This document shows, piece after piece, positions 18,428 through 27,997 of a DNA stretch of 64,000 bases (the stretch's first letter is position 1; each line of letters begins with the position of its first letter). The translations under genes and the position numbers were made by a program. Where the stretch lies: contig NZ_SAUH01000001.1 in NCBI RefSeq assembly GCF_004193175.1, positions 3,102,501 to 3,166,500 of the forward strand, given 5' to 3'. Source of the stretch: Streptomyces sp. RFCAC02. Its GTDB lineage: Bacteria; Actinomycetota; Actinomycetes; Streptomycetales; Streptomycetaceae. The notes below the pieces were generated by a model. It was not told where the DNA came from. It did not search any database and saw only the letters and a list, made by a program, of their open reading frames with translations.

Positions 18428-20989
18428 TCAGCGGCCCAACCGCCCACGGATCATGCCGACGAGCGCGGTCAGCTCCTCGATCCGCATCTTCCTGGCCGCT
18501 CCGTAGAAGACGACCAGCAGGATCAGACCGCCGCTGACCAGGGAGACGAATGATCCCATCATGCCTTCGCCGAGCGCCCCCAGCACCATGAGCCCCGCCG
18601 CGCCGCCCAGTACAGCCGCCGGGATGCTCGCGCCGGCGAGGCGGATGTAGGTCCGTACGACGCGCGTGCCGTCGAGATCCGCGCCCATGCGGCGGCGCAG
18701 GCGCCGCCAGGCCGTCCGTACACCGATCGCGTAGGAGATGCCGTAGCTCAGCGCGATGCCGGCGACCACCCAGCGGTCGGGCAGCGCGACGAAGCAGATC
18801 GACGAGAGGACGATCCACGACAGCGAGACGATCACGGTGTTGTAGAACGGCGTCCTGGTGTCCTCGTAGGCGTAGAAGGCACGCAGGACGACGTACTGGG
18901 CCGAGAAGGGAATGAGACCCAGGCCGAAGGCCATCAGGATGTAGCCGAAGGAGCGGGCACCCTCCTCGCCGGCCGAGCCGAAGAGCAGCGTGCACATCGG
19001 TACGCCGAGCGCGAGGAACGCGAAGGCGATGGGCACGATCGCCACGGCGGAGGTCCGCAGACCGTGGGACAGGTCGTCCCGCACGGCGGCCGTGTCGCCG
19101 TCCGCCGCGGACCGGGACAGCCGTGGCAGGAGGGCGGCCATCACGGAGACCGTGATGATCGCCTGCGGCATCTGCCAGATCAGCAGCGCGCTGTTGTAGG
19201 CGATGAATCCGGTGCCCGGATGGCCGGCACGTTCGGCGTTGTCACCGGCCCAGGTCGCGAGCTGGGTGACGACCACCAGCCCGGCCTGGTTGGCGAGGAC
19301 GAAGAGGACCGTCCACTTGGCGAGCTTGGCGGCCTTGCCCATGCCGTGACCCCGCCAGTCGAACCGGGGACGGACCCGGAAGCCGGCGGCCCGCAGGTAG
19401 GGCAGCATCGCGAGGGACTGGACGACGAGGCCGAGCAGCGTGCCGATGCCCAGCAGCCGGACACCCTCCGGAGTGATCGTCGCCGCGTCCACGCCCGAGG
19501 TGCGCTGGGTGCCGTACACCCACAGGAACATGCCGAAGGTGAAGATGACGACGATGTTGTTGAGGACCGGGGTCCACATCATCGGACCGAAGTGGTCGCG
19601 GGCGTTGAGGATCTGTCCGAGCACCACGTGGATGCCCATGAAGAAGATGGTCGGCAGGAAGTAGCGGGCGAAGGTGACGGCCACCTCGTTGGCGGCCGGA
19701 TCGTCCGCGATCTTCGCGGACATGAGGCGGACCAGCACGGGCGCCACCAGCACGGCGACGACGACCAGCGCCCCGAGGATCACCATGACGAGGGTCAGCA
19801 GCCGGTTGGCGTACGCGGTGCCGCCGTCCCGGTCCTGCCTCATCGACCGCACCAGTTGCGGGACGAACACCGAGTTCAGCCCGCCGCCGATCGTCAGGAT
19901 GTAGATCATGTTGGGCAGTGCCCAGGCGACCGTGTAGGTGTCGCCCAGCACGGCGGCGCCCAGGGCGGCGACGATGATCAGCTGACGTACGAAGCCGGTC
20001 AGCCGGGAGACCAGGGTGCCGGCGGCCATCACGGCACTGGAGCGCAGCAGCCCGGCCGCGCGGCCCTGCCGCTTCGCCGGGGCGGCCGGCCGCGCGGGCT
20101 CCTCGGGGGCCACCGGTTCCTGCTGCTCCGCAGCCCCGTAGGGACCGCCGGGGGAGCCGGAGTGCTCCGGGCCGGCGGGCTGCTGCTGGTACTGCTCCCC
20201 GTACGCGGAGGGGTGCGGAGCCGGCGGCGGCGCGGGCCGGGACGGGTAGGAGCCGGCGCCGCCCTGCTGGTCACGGAAGAGGTGGGCGAAGGCGTCGTCG
20301 AGGTCCGGGCGGTGGTGGCCCGGGCCGCCGGGCTCCGCGGGCGGCCCGGCCGCGCTGCTCATCAGCCCGTCGATGCCATCGGCAGGGGGCGCGTACGGGT
20401 CCCCGTAGGGCTCCGCGTACTGCGCCGGATAGGGGGCGCGCTGCTGGTCCGGTGCGTAGCCTCCGGCGCCGCCCTGATCGGGCCAGTTCGAGGGGGCCTG
20501 CTGGTAGGGGTCGGGGGACTGCTGCGGGTAGCCGCTGTGCGGCTGCTGCATGTCTGCCGGCGGCGGGCGTTCGGACTGGTTCTGCGGCGGCTGATAGTGC
20601 CTGGCGGGTGCGCCCTGGTGCCCCGGCGCATAGCCACCGGCTCCGGTGTCCGGATACTGCGGCGGGTACCCGGCCTGCGGACCCGCGGGGTCATAGGGGG
20701 CCGCGTAGGAAGCATGGTGCTCCGGGGAGGACGGGTAGGGCGTGCCCACGCCGTACCCCGCGTCGGAGCCGTAGGGATCCTGACCGTAAGCGCCCTGATG
20801 GTATGCGTCGGCGGGATAGTGCCCACCATGACCCGCCCGCGGATCATGGGCAGGGTCGTAGCCGGACGCCGGAGGCCGCGAGCCGGGAGCGCCGGACGGG
20901 TAGGGACCGGCCGGATGGTCGTGCCGACGGCCCGAGGGCGCGCCGGCACCCGGCGCCTGGCCGTCCTCACGGTCGTATGGCGCTTCCAT
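18428..20989 (-). CDS. murJ: Lipid II flippase MurJ
   Basis: MurJ flips lipid II across the membrane for peptidoglycan synthesis. The 853-residue protein has an unusual-looking but family-typical Streptomyces N-terminus of about 310 residues rich in Pro, Gly, Gln and Tyr, predicted cytoplasmic and disordered. The MurJ core follows, starting near SSAVMAAGTLVSRLTGFVRQ, with about 14 hydrophobic segments. It is longer than the roughly 510 residues of Gram-negative MurJ because of this extension. The pseudokinase gene follows 171 bp downstream, and the DUF6049 gene precedes it by 52 bp. Confidence 0.93.
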   Translation of the reverse strand: MEAPYDREDGQAPGAGAPSGRRHDHPAGPYPSGAPGSRPPASGYDPAHDPRAGHGGHYPADAYHQGAYGQDPYGSDAGYGVGTPYPSSPEHHASYAAPYDPAGPQAGYPPQYPDTGAGGYAPGHQGAPARHYQPPQNQSERPPPADMQQPHSGYPQQSPDPYQQAPSNWPDQGGAGGYAPDQQRAPYPAQYAEPYGDPYAPPADGIDGLMSSAAGPPAEPGGPGHHRPDLDDAFAHLFRDQQGGAGSYPSRPAPPPAPHPSAYGEQYQQQPAGPEHSGSPGGPYGAAEQQEPVAPEEPARPAAPAKRQGRAAGLLRSSAVMAAGTLVSRLTGFVRQLIIVAALGAAVLGDTYTVAWALPNMIYILTIGGGLNSVFVPQLVRSMRQDRDGGTAYANRLLTLVMVILGALVVVAVLVAPVLVRLMSAKIADDPAANEVAVTFARYFLPTIFFMGIHVVLGQILNARDHFGPMMWTPVLNNIVVIFTFGMFLWVYGTQRTSGVDAATITPEGVRLLGIGTLLGLVVQSLAMLPYLRAAGFRVRPRFDWRGHGMGKAAKLAKWTVLFVLANQAGLVVVTQLATWAGDNAERAGHPGTGFIAYNSALLIWQMPQAIITVSVMAALLPRLSRSAADGDTAAVRDDLSHGLRTSAVAIVPIAFAFLALGVPMCTLLFGSAGEEGARSFGYILMAFGLGLIPFSAQYVVLRAFYAYEDTRTPFYNTVIVSLSWIVLSSICFVALPDRWVVAGIALSYGISYAIGVRTAWRRLRRRMGADLDGTRVVRTYIRLAGASIPAAVLGGAAGLMVLGALGEGMMGSFVSLVSGGLILLVVFYGAARKMRIEELTALVGMIRGRLGR

Positions 20990-21041
20990 CGCTACTCCAC
21001 CTCAAGGTTCACGGGCCGGTGGTGCCCCGCCGCCCGGCGGC

Positions 21042-23486
21042 TCACTGGTCGTCGTCCAGCCTCTCACTACCGGGCTGGGTGCCGGTGTTCCCGCCGCCGG
21101 TGTCGGCGTCGTGCTCACCCGGGGGCCGCCCCGTCCCGCCGGTGTCTCCCGAGGCAGCTTCACCGGGCGGTGTCCCTTCGGAAGCCTCCTGCCCGGAGGG
21201 CGCCGCACCGGGCTCCGGGCGGGCTTCGGCGTCCGCGTCCGGGGCGCCCTCGTCGGACCCGGATATCCGGGCGGCCCGCTTGCGCTGCGTGTACATCCGG
21301 ATGCCCGCGAGGACCACGAGGAGCAGACCGCCCGCGATCACCATCATCACGGCCGAGGTGATGGAGGTGACATCCGCGGTGAACTCCATCGGCTGACCGT
21401 AGGGCTTGTTGTCGGCCGTGTAGAGCTGCGCCGTGATCGTGACCCGGCCGCTGGCCCTGGCCGTGGTCGAGAACTTGACCGACTGGCTGTGCCCACCGCT
21501 GACCGAGATCTCCTGCGGCTCGCTCACCTCGAGACCGAAGCGCCGGCTGGACGTGATGCGCAGGGTCAGGCCCTCGACGTCCTGGACGAGGTTGTTCTGC
21601 ACCGTGACCGGGATCGTCGCGCTGCGCCCGGAGAGGGTGATGGGCGTCTTCTGGATGAGATGGACCTGGCTTCTCAGGTCGTCGAGGCCGTTCTGCACAC
21701 TGGCCCGGTAGACGGACGCCTCCTGGGCGTTCCCGCGCCACGAGGTGGACATCTCACGGCGGAGGGCGTTGCCGTACGGCGTCTCCACGCGGTCCGCCTG
21801 CGTCAGGATCACCGTGAAGTCCTCAAGGGTCCGCTCGGTCTGCCGCATCGCCTGGAACGCGCTGGTGGGCAGCTCCCGGTCGCGCAGCTCCTGCGGGTAT
21901 GCCTCGGCCGACGGCACCTCCTGGGAGAACGCGGGGTCCGGTGTGGCCGCTGCCGTCTCCGAGAAGTCGGCGAACCCGATCCAGCTCCCCTCCCGCTGGA
22001 GCGCGGAGATCGCCTCGGCCATGGCCTGGGCCTGGGCGAGGTCCGGCATCCGCTGGGGGGCCAGCAGGATGTTCCGCTCGCCGGGGGCGTCCTGCTGGGC
22101 GACGGCCAGGGTCTGCGCGAGCAGTTCCTGCCGGGCCTGCGACACATTGCCCGCGCTCGTCATGTCGCCCTCGAAGAGAGTGGACAGCCGGGCGTCGGCC
22201 ACGGTCGCGCTGATCCCCTCATCCAGGGCACGAACGGCCGACGGGGTGTAGTCGAGGGAGTCGGGAGTTCGGAGGCTGTCACTGCGGGCGATGATCGTGT
22301 CCGCGCCCGCAGAGGTGCCCACCGTCACGATGGAGGGGTCGACGGCCCCTTCGACCGGCCAGGTGACATTCGTGATCGAGTCGGTGTCCAGGACCGCCTC
22401 CACGGTGTCGCCGGCCATCTCTGTCGCGTCCCGCAGGTGTCCGAGGGCGCCGCGCACCTCCTGTCCCTGATGGGCGAGGGAGGCGATGTCGGGATCGGCG
22501 AAGGGCAGGGCGATCACCTCGTCGCCGCTCACCGCCTCGCGCAGGCGCTGGAGGAAGGCGGTGGCCTCGTCCTGCCCCTGCCCGTCGACCGCGCCCTCGG
22601 GGGTGTCGATGCGGTAGCCCTCCGTCATGGCCTCCACCGAGGCGAGGAGGTCCGGGTCGATCACCCAGGTCACGGGCAGCGAGGTGCCCAGGCTGACGAG
22701 CTGGTCGAGCCGGCCGCCGGGCGAGATCTCCTGCAGCAGCGAGTCGTCGCGGAAGGCGGGCGTCTGCTCGGAGTCCGGCCCGGTCTCCGCCGTGAGGTGG
22801 GTGGTGGAGATGAGCGGCCACAGGACGGTCAGCCGGGTGTCCGGCGTGCTGCTGGACTCCTGGTACCAGGGCAGCAGGGTGCGGCCGACACCGTAGATGT
22901 GGTCCCAGCGCTCGGCTTCCGTCTGCCCGGTGAGGGTCACCCCGATCTGGTAGACGCCGTCCTCGCCGAGGCTCAGCGCGTCCACCGGCACCTGGAGCTC
23001 GAAGGTGGTCGAGAGGCCGGGAGGGATGGTCCCGATGTCCTGGCCGTGTCCGCGTACTATCTCGCCCTCGACCGAGCTGTCGGTGAAGCCCTGGCGTTCC
23101 ACCGCATCGTCCATGGCACTGCGGCTGGACAGGGCGACGGCCTCGCGGGCGTCCACCGTCCCGTCCGTGATCGCGGCATCGCCGTTGTTGGTGATGGTGC
23201 CACGCAGGGTGATCGTGTCGTCCGGGCCGGGCGAGGCCGGGGTCAGTTCGGTGAGGGTGACGGTCGTCCGCACGGAGTCGGAGGCGACATCGGCGACGGC
23301 AGCGGTCGGCGCGGCCGCGGCCGGGGTGCCGGTGAGCCCGGCGAGCACCGGAGCGGCCGACAGCGTGGTGAGGAGGGCGGCGACCCATCTGCGGCGGCGT
23401 GGCACGGCCCTCCGGCGGCTGTCCGGAGGGGCGCAGGACACCGTCTCTGCAGCCTCTGGCACGCGTAAGCCCCGTTCCCTCGTCAT
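21042..23486 (-). CDS. DUF6049 family secreted, membrane-anchored protein
   Basis: The 814-residue protein begins with a basic segment and a signal-like hydrophobic stretch ending in an Ala-rich cleavage region (about 33-60). A large extracellular part follows, with an N-terminal beta domain (TLRGTITNNGDAAI) and a C-terminal one (about 640-730, VTVQNNLVQDVEGLTLRI). A single membrane helix lies near 735-757 (SAVMMVIAGGLLLVVLAGI), and an acidic Gly/Glu/Pro-rich cytoplasmic tail ends the protein. This is the DUF6049 protein found upstream of murJ across Streptomyces. Its function is unknown; the murJ linkage suggests an envelope role. Confidence 0.85.
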   Translation of the reverse strand: MTRERGLRVPEAAETVSCAPPDSRRRAVPRRRRWVAALLTTLSAAPVLAGLTGTPAAAAPTAAVADVASDSVRTTVTLTELTPASPGPDDTITLRGTITNNGDAAITDGTVDAREAVALSSRSAMDDAVERQGFTDSSVEGEIVRGHGQDIGTIPPGLSTTFELQVPVDALSLGEDGVYQIGVTLTGQTEAERWDHIYGVGRTLLPWYQESSSTPDTRLTVLWPLISTTHLTAETGPDSEQTPAFRDDSLLQEISPGGRLDQLVSLGTSLPVTWVIDPDLLASVEAMTEGYRIDTPEGAVDGQGQDEATAFLQRLREAVSGDEVIALPFADPDIASLAHQGQEVRGALGHLRDATEMAGDTVEAVLDTDSITNVTWPVEGAVDPSIVTVGTSAGADTIIARSDSLRTPDSLDYTPSAVRALDEGISATVADARLSTLFEGDMTSAGNVSQARQELLAQTLAVAQQDAPGERNILLAPQRMPDLAQAQAMAEAISALQREGSWIGFADFSETAAATPDPAFSQEVPSAEAYPQELRDRELPTSAFQAMRQTERTLEDFTVILTQADRVETPYGNALRREMSTSWRGNAQEASVYRASVQNGLDDLRSQVHLIQKTPITLSGRSATIPVTVQNNLVQDVEGLTLRITSSRRFGLEVSEPQEISVSGGHSQSVKFSTTARASGRVTITAQLYTADNKPYGQPMEFTADVTSITSAVMMVIAGGLLLVVLAGIRMYTQRKRAARISGSDEGAPDADAEARPEPGAAPSGQEASEGTPPGEAASGDTGGTGRPPGEHDADTGGGNTGTQPGSERLDDDQ

Positions 23487-23587
23487 GAATCGGCCCTCAT
23501 GGTAACGATGATCGACCGGCCCGGGTGCCGCGCTTCCCGGACCTGGCCGGACACCCGACGAGCACCGGCCACGTACCCTGTGCTGTT

Positions 23588-25069
23588 GTGCCGAACGACA
23601 CCAAAGACACCGACTTCCGTCCTGCCGCTCCGGAGCTGAACCAGGTGCAGCGGCGGGCCGTGGGCGAGCTGCTGCGCGTCGCTCCCGTCGCCGACGACCT
23701 GGCCGCGCGGTTCGCCGAGGCCGGCTTCTCCCTGGCGTTGGTCGGCGGCTCGGTGCGGGACGCGCTGCTGGGCCGGCTGGGGAACGACCTGGACTTCACC
23801 ACCGATGCCCGCCCCGAGGACGTGCTGCGGATCGTCCGGCCCTGGGCGGACGCGGTGTGGGATGTCGGGATCGCCTTCGGCACGGTCGGCTGCCGGAAGA
23901 GGGTGCCCGAGGCGCAGGACGGGCGTGACTTCCAGTTGGAAATCACCACCTACCGCTCCGAGGCGTACGACCGGACCTCCCGCAAGCCGGAGGTCGCGTA
24001 CGGTGACTCGCTCGACGAGGACCTGCGGCGCCGGGACTTCACCGTGAACGCGATGGCCGTCGCCCTGCCGCGCAAGGAGTTCATCGACCCGCACGATGGC
24101 CTGAGCGACCTCGCGCGCCGTGTCCTGCGGACGCCGGGAACCCCGGAGGAGTCCTTCTCCGACGATCCGCTGCGCATGATGCGCGCGGCCCGGTTCGCGG
24201 CTCAGCTCGACTTCGCCGTCGCCGAGCCGGTCCAGGCCGCGATGCGCGCCATGGCGGAGCGGATCGACATCGTCTCGGCCGAGCGGGTCCGGGACGAACT
24301 GAACAAGCTGCTCCTGAGCGAGCACCCCCGCGAGGGCATCACGCTTCTGGTCGACTCCGGCATCGCCGACCGGGTCCTGCCCGAGATCCCGGCGCTCCGG
24401 CTGGAACGGGACGAGCACCACCGGCACAAGGACGTCTACGAGCACAGTCTGACCGTGCTGGAGCAAGCCATCGGGCTGGAGAAGGAGGGGCCCGATCTGG
24501 TGCTGCGGCTCGCGGCGCTGCTGCATGACATCGGGAAGCCGAGGACACGGCGCTTCGAGTCGGACGGCCGTGTCTCGTTCCACCACCATGAGGTCGTCGG
24601 GGCCAAGATGACCAAGCAGCGGATGACGCGTCTGAAGTACCCGAACGACATGGTGCGGGACGTGGCGCGGCTGGTGGAGCTCCACCTGCGCTTCCACGGC
24701 TACGGCACCGGGGAGTGGACGGACTCGGCCGTGCGCCGGTACGTCCGTGACGCCGGGCCGCTGCTGCCCCGGCTGCACAAGCTGACCCGCTCGGACTGCA
24801 CGACCCGCAACAGGCGCAAGGCCCTGGCCCTCTCCCAGGCGTACGACAGCCTTGAGGAGCGGATCGAGCGGCTCCGGGAGCAGGAGGAGCTGGAGGCGAT
24901 CCGGCCCGACCTCGACGGCAACGAGATCATGACGGCCCTCGGCGTCGGCCCGGGGCCGGAGGTGGGACGGGCCTACCGGTACCTCCTGGAGCTGCGGATC
25001 GAGCAAGGGCCGTTGGGCCGCGAAGCGGCGGAGGCGGCGCTCAGGACGTGGTGGTCCGCCCAGAAGTGA
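23588..25069 (+). CDS. cca: CCA tRNA nucleotidyltransferase
   Basis: The enzyme adds or repairs the 3' CCA of tRNAs. GTG at 23588 gives 493 residues starting VPNDTKD, close to the known Streptomyces N-terminus. The nucleotidyltransferase motif GGSVRDALLGRLGNDLDF (about residues 50-67) holds the GS and DxD elements. The neck and the RRDFTVNAMA motif follow, and an HD domain is visible at ALLHDIGKPRTR. It is divergent from the DUF6049 gene, and its 3' end overlaps the convergent MFS gene by 29 bp. Confidence 0.94.
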   Translation: MPNDTKDTDFRPAAPELNQVQRRAVGELLRVAPVADDLAARFAEAGFSLALVGGSVRDALLGRLGNDLDFTTDARPEDVLRIVRPWADAVWDVGIAFGTVGCRKRVPEAQDGRDFQLEITTYRSEAYDRTSRKPEVAYGDSLDEDLRRRDFTVNAMAVALPRKEFIDPHDGLSDLARRVLRTPGTPEESFSDDPLRMMRAARFAAQLDFAVAEPVQAAMRAMAERIDIVSAERVRDELNKLLLSEHPREGITLLVDSGIADRVLPEIPALRLERDEHHRHKDVYEHSLTVLEQAIGLEKEGPDLVLRLAALLHDIGKPRTRRFESDGRVSFHHHEVVGAKMTKQRMTRLKYPNDMVRDVARLVELHLRFHGYGTGEWTDSAVRRYVRDAGPLLPRLHKLTRSDCTTRNRRKALALSQAYDSLEERIERLREQEELEAIRPDLDGNEIMTALGVGPGPEVGRAYRYLLELRIEQGPLGREAAEAALRTWWSAQK

Positions 25070-26498
25070 CCGTTTCACGTGAAACCGCCCGGCTGGTGAG
25101 CCGATGGGCGAGCAGCGCGGTGCCGGCGTAGAGGACGGTCACCGTCACCACCAGCGTCGGCGAGCGGCCGTCGTACGGCAGGACCAGTGCCGCGAGGCCG
25201 GCCGCCGCCACGAACGCGACGTTGTAGAGCATGTCGTAGAGGGAGAAGACACGTCCCCGGTAGGCGTCGTCCACCGAGGACTGCACCACGGTGTCCGTCA
25301 CGATCTTGGCGCCCTGCGTCACCAGCCCGAGGACGAAGGCAGCGACCATGATCGGCACCGGGCTGAAGGTGAGCCCCAGAGCGGGCACCAGGACGGTGGC
25401 GGTACCCGCGCAGAAGCTGAACCACCGCAGGGCGCCCCAGCGCGCCACGGCCGGCGGTGTGACGACGGCGGCCACGAAGAATCCGGCGCCGGACACGGCG
25501 ACGGCCAGGCCGAGGAGGGCCATGCCGTCGTCGTCGCCCTCGGACCATCCGTAGCGGGTGAGCATCAGCACGAGGACCAGCAGCGCGCCGTAGCAGAACC
25601 GCATGACAGCCACGCCCGCGAGGGAGCGGGCCGCGAGGGGGCGCACGGCCAAGTGGCGCAGCCCCGCCGCGAGGCCACGCGCGGCGTCGGCCATGGCGGT
25701 CGCGAGCCGGGGGACGGAGGTGTCGCCGGCCGGCCCGAGGAGGTCGGCGGCCATCGTGAGAGCGGACAGACCCGCGACCGTGTAGATGGCCGCCGACAGC
25801 ACCAGGGCCGCGGCGTCCTCGGCCCCCTGGGAACGGGCGACGAGCTGGACCACGAAGGAGGCCCCGCCGCCTATGGTGGCGGCCAGCGTTCCGGCTGTCG
25901 GGGACAGGGAGTTCGCGACGACGAGCTGCTCCCGGTGCACGACCCGGGGCAGCCCGGCGGAGAGACCGGCCAGGATGAAGCGGTTGACCGCGGTGACCGA
26001 CAGCGCTGCCAGATAGAACAGCCAGTCGGCGACGTCGGCCATGACCAGGGCGGCGGTGAGGAGGGCCAGCAGGCTGCGCAGCAGGTTGCCGTGGAGGAGG
26101 ACCTGCCGCCTGCGCCACCGGTCCAGCAGGACGCCCGCGAACGGGCCGAGCAGCGAATAGGGCAGGAGGAGGACGGCCATCGCGGCGGCGATGTCACCCG
26201 GCGATGTCTGCTGCTCGGGGGAGAACACGACGTAGGTGGCCAGACCGACCTGGAAGACGCCGTCCCCGAACTGGGAGAGCAGACGGACGGTCAGCAGTCG
26301 GCGGAACCCGGCCAGGCGCAGCAGCGCACGGAGCGCGCCGGCTGTGCCGACTCCGGCGGCGGGGACGGTACGGCTCACCGAAGAGCCGGAGGACCCGGGC
26401 TCGGCTTGTTCCGTTTCGCTCGGCTCGTGCTGCCTGCTCTGTCGGTCATGTCGGTCATGTTTCACGTGAAACGTCCGTGGGGTGAGTCGTTTCGGCAC
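25041..26498 (-). CDS. MFS transporter
   Basis: The protein has up to 485 residues, with about 12 hydrophobic segments starting near residue 60 (RLLTVRLLSQFGDGVFQVGLA). The family motif between segments 2 and 3 reads GVLLDRWRRRQVLL. The substrate is unknown. The start is uncertain: GTG at 26498 is the longest option, GTG at 26465 lies inside parS, and GTG at 26378 would remove a 40-residue hydrophilic leader. The upstream gene ends at 26455, so the longer starts overlap it. Each end of the gene carries a parS site, which is read through as part of the protein. Confidence 0.85.
   Translation of the reverse strand: MPKRLTPRTFHVKHDRHDRQSRQHEPSETEQAEPGSSGSSVSRTVPAAGVGTAGALRALLRLAGFRRLLTVRLLSQFGDGVFQVGLATYVVFSPEQQTSPGDIAAAMAVLLLPYSLLGPFAGVLLDRWRRRQVLLHGNLLRSLLALLTAALVMADVADWLFYLAALSVTAVNRFILAGLSAGLPRVVHREQLVVANSLSPTAGTLAATIGGGASFVVQLVARSQGAEDAAALVLSAAIYTVAGLSALTMAADLLGPAGDTSVPRLATAMADAARGLAAGLRHLAVRPLAARSLAGVAVMRFCYGALLVLVLMLTRYGWSEGDDDGMALLGLAVAVSGAGFFVAAVVTPPAVARWGALRWFSFCAGTATVLVPALGLTFSPVPIMVAAFVLGLVTQGAKIVTDTVVQSSVDDAYRGRVFSLYDMLYNVAFVAAAGLAALVLPYDGRSPTLVVTVTVLYAGTALLAHRLTSRAVSRETVTSGRTTTS
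25072..25085. promoter_or_regulatory. parS: parS centromere site
   Basis: A perfect GTTTCACGTGAAAC just after the cca stop codon and inside the 3' end of the convergent MFS gene. There it encodes an SRET motif near the C-terminus. Confidence 0.94.
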
Positions 26499-27936
26499 CG
26501 ATGCCCCAGCCGGCGTAGGCGGTCGGGGGCGGCGGGGAGACCGGGCGGGGACGCCGCAGCGTGAAGCGGTCGGCTGCCCCGTCCAGGACTCCGCCGCCCG
26601 GGTCGTCGGAGCCGTCCTGGCGGACCGGATCCTCGGCGGGGCGCAGGATGTCCCGGACGACCATCACACACAGGTAGAGCGTGCCGAAGAGGTGCAGTAG
26701 CACGATCCACTGGTAGCCCCCGGTGGGGAGCCCATCGTTGCCCTCGGTGTTGAGGTACGCGAGGTACATCCAGATGCCGATGAAATAGAGCACCTCGCAC
26801 GCCTGCCAGATCAGAATGTCCCGCCAGCGCGGTCGGGCCAGGGCGGCGAGCGGGATCAGCCACAGAACGTACTGCGGCGAGTAGACCTTGTTGGTGATGA
26901 CGAAGAGAGCAACCACCAGGAAGGCGAGCTGGCCCAGGCGTGGACGGCGGGCGCTGGAGAGCGTCAGAACGGCCAGGGCGGCGCAGCCCAGGAGGACCAG
27001 GAGGGTGGCCCAGACGTTCACCGAGTCGAGCGTCGTGTCGGCCCGCTGGGCGATGATCAGCCAGAAGGAGCCGAAGTCGACGGGGCGCTCCCTGCTGAAG
27101 GTGTAGAACTGCGCCCATCCCTCGGTGGCCAGGATGGCGACCGGGAGGTTGACCGCGAGCCACGCGGTGACGGCGGCGCCGGCGGCCGTGAGGAAGGGAC
27201 GCCACTTACCGGCCCGCCAGCACAGCAGTAGCAGTGGACCGAGCAGCAGAGCCGGGTAGAGCTTGGCCGCGGTGGCGAGGCCGATGAGCAGCCCGGCGGC
27301 CAGCGGCCGGCTGCGCGACCACATGAGCAGCCCGGCTCCCGCGAGGGCGACGGCGAGGAGGTCCCAGTTGATCGTCGCGGTGAGCGCGAGGGCGGGGGAC
27401 AGGGCGACCAGCATCCCGTCCCAGGGGCGGCGCGCGTGGGTGCGGCTCACACAGATGACGAGGACCACCGCGCACACCATGAGGAGTGACGAGTTGATCA
27501 GCCAGTAGAGCTGTTCGGGGCGCGGGTCGGAACCGGGGGTGAGCCACGCGGTGACCTGCATGAAGAGGCCGGTCAGCACGGGGTACTCGAGGTACTCCAT
27601 GGTGGATACCGACTCGGGGATGCGGTCGAAGTACGGGGTGAGGCCGTCGGCGAAGCCGCGGCCTCCGTAGAGATGGGGGATGTCGGAGTAGCAGGCGTGG
27701 GTGTACTGGTCCGCCGGGCCGGAGAACCAGCCCCCGTGGTAGCAGGACGCCTTCTGCGCCATCCCGAGCGCGAACATCCCGATCATGACCAGTGCGACGA
27801 CCCGGAGGGGGGTCCGCGGGTCTCCGGTGGAGACCGCCCGCCGGCCGATGGGGCCGCCGATCAGCTCACTGGCCGCGGCGGCGACCCCGTCCTCGGCGGA
27901 GGGCCGTGCGACCGGACGCGGAGTGGGGTGATCCAT
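26455..27936 (-). CDS. Glycosyltransferase family 87 (polyprenyl-phosphate mannosyltransferase-like)
   Basis: The integral membrane protein has 493 residues from ATG 27936 (GGAT upstream) and about 10-12 hydrophobic segments. The family-87 features are visible as the acidic loop after the first segment (YSDIPHLYGGRGFADGLTPY) and the repeated LLxGLATAAKLYPALLLGPL segment. Relatives use polyprenyl-phosphate-mannose to build cell-envelope glycans. It follows a penicillin-binding protein gene by 61 bp, which suits an envelope role. The last four residues, SRET, are encoded by parS. Confidence 0.82.
   Translation of the reverse strand: MDHPTPRPVARPSAEDGVAAAASELIGGPIGRRAVSTGDPRTPLRVVALVMIGMFALGMAQKASCYHGGWFSGPADQYTHACYSDIPHLYGGRGFADGLTPYFDRIPESVSTMEYLEYPVLTGLFMQVTAWLTPGSDPRPEQLYWLINSSLLMVCAVVLVICVSRTHARRPWDGMLVALSPALALTATINWDLLAVALAGAGLLMWSRSRPLAAGLLIGLATAAKLYPALLLGPLLLLCWRAGKWRPFLTAAGAAVTAWLAVNLPVAILATEGWAQFYTFSRERPVDFGSFWLIIAQRADTTLDSVNVWATLLVLLGCAALAVLTLSSARRPRLGQLAFLVVALFVITNKVYSPQYVLWLIPLAALARPRWRDILIWQACEVLYFIGIWMYLAYLNTEGNDGLPTGGYQWIVLLHLFGTLYLCVMVVRDILRPAEDPVRQDGSDDPGGGVLDGAADRFTLRRPRPVSPPPPTAYAGWGIGAETTHPTDVSRET
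26459..26472. promoter_or_regulatory. parS: parS centromere site
   Basis: A perfect GTTTCACGTGAAAC that ends two bases before the stop codon of the GT87 gene (minus strand) and overlaps the candidate starts of the MFS gene. Confidence 0.94.
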
Positions 27937-27997
27937 GTCCACATCCTGCCGCACGGCCCCGCTGTGCCCCGGTCAGGGCACAGCGACCGGGAAGCAG

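Noticed and set aside
19064..23468. Long plus-strand frames antisense to murJ and DUF6049 (over 750 residues each)
   Set aside because: They are Arg/Gly/His-rich shadows of the minus-strand genes. Third-position GC favours the minus strand.
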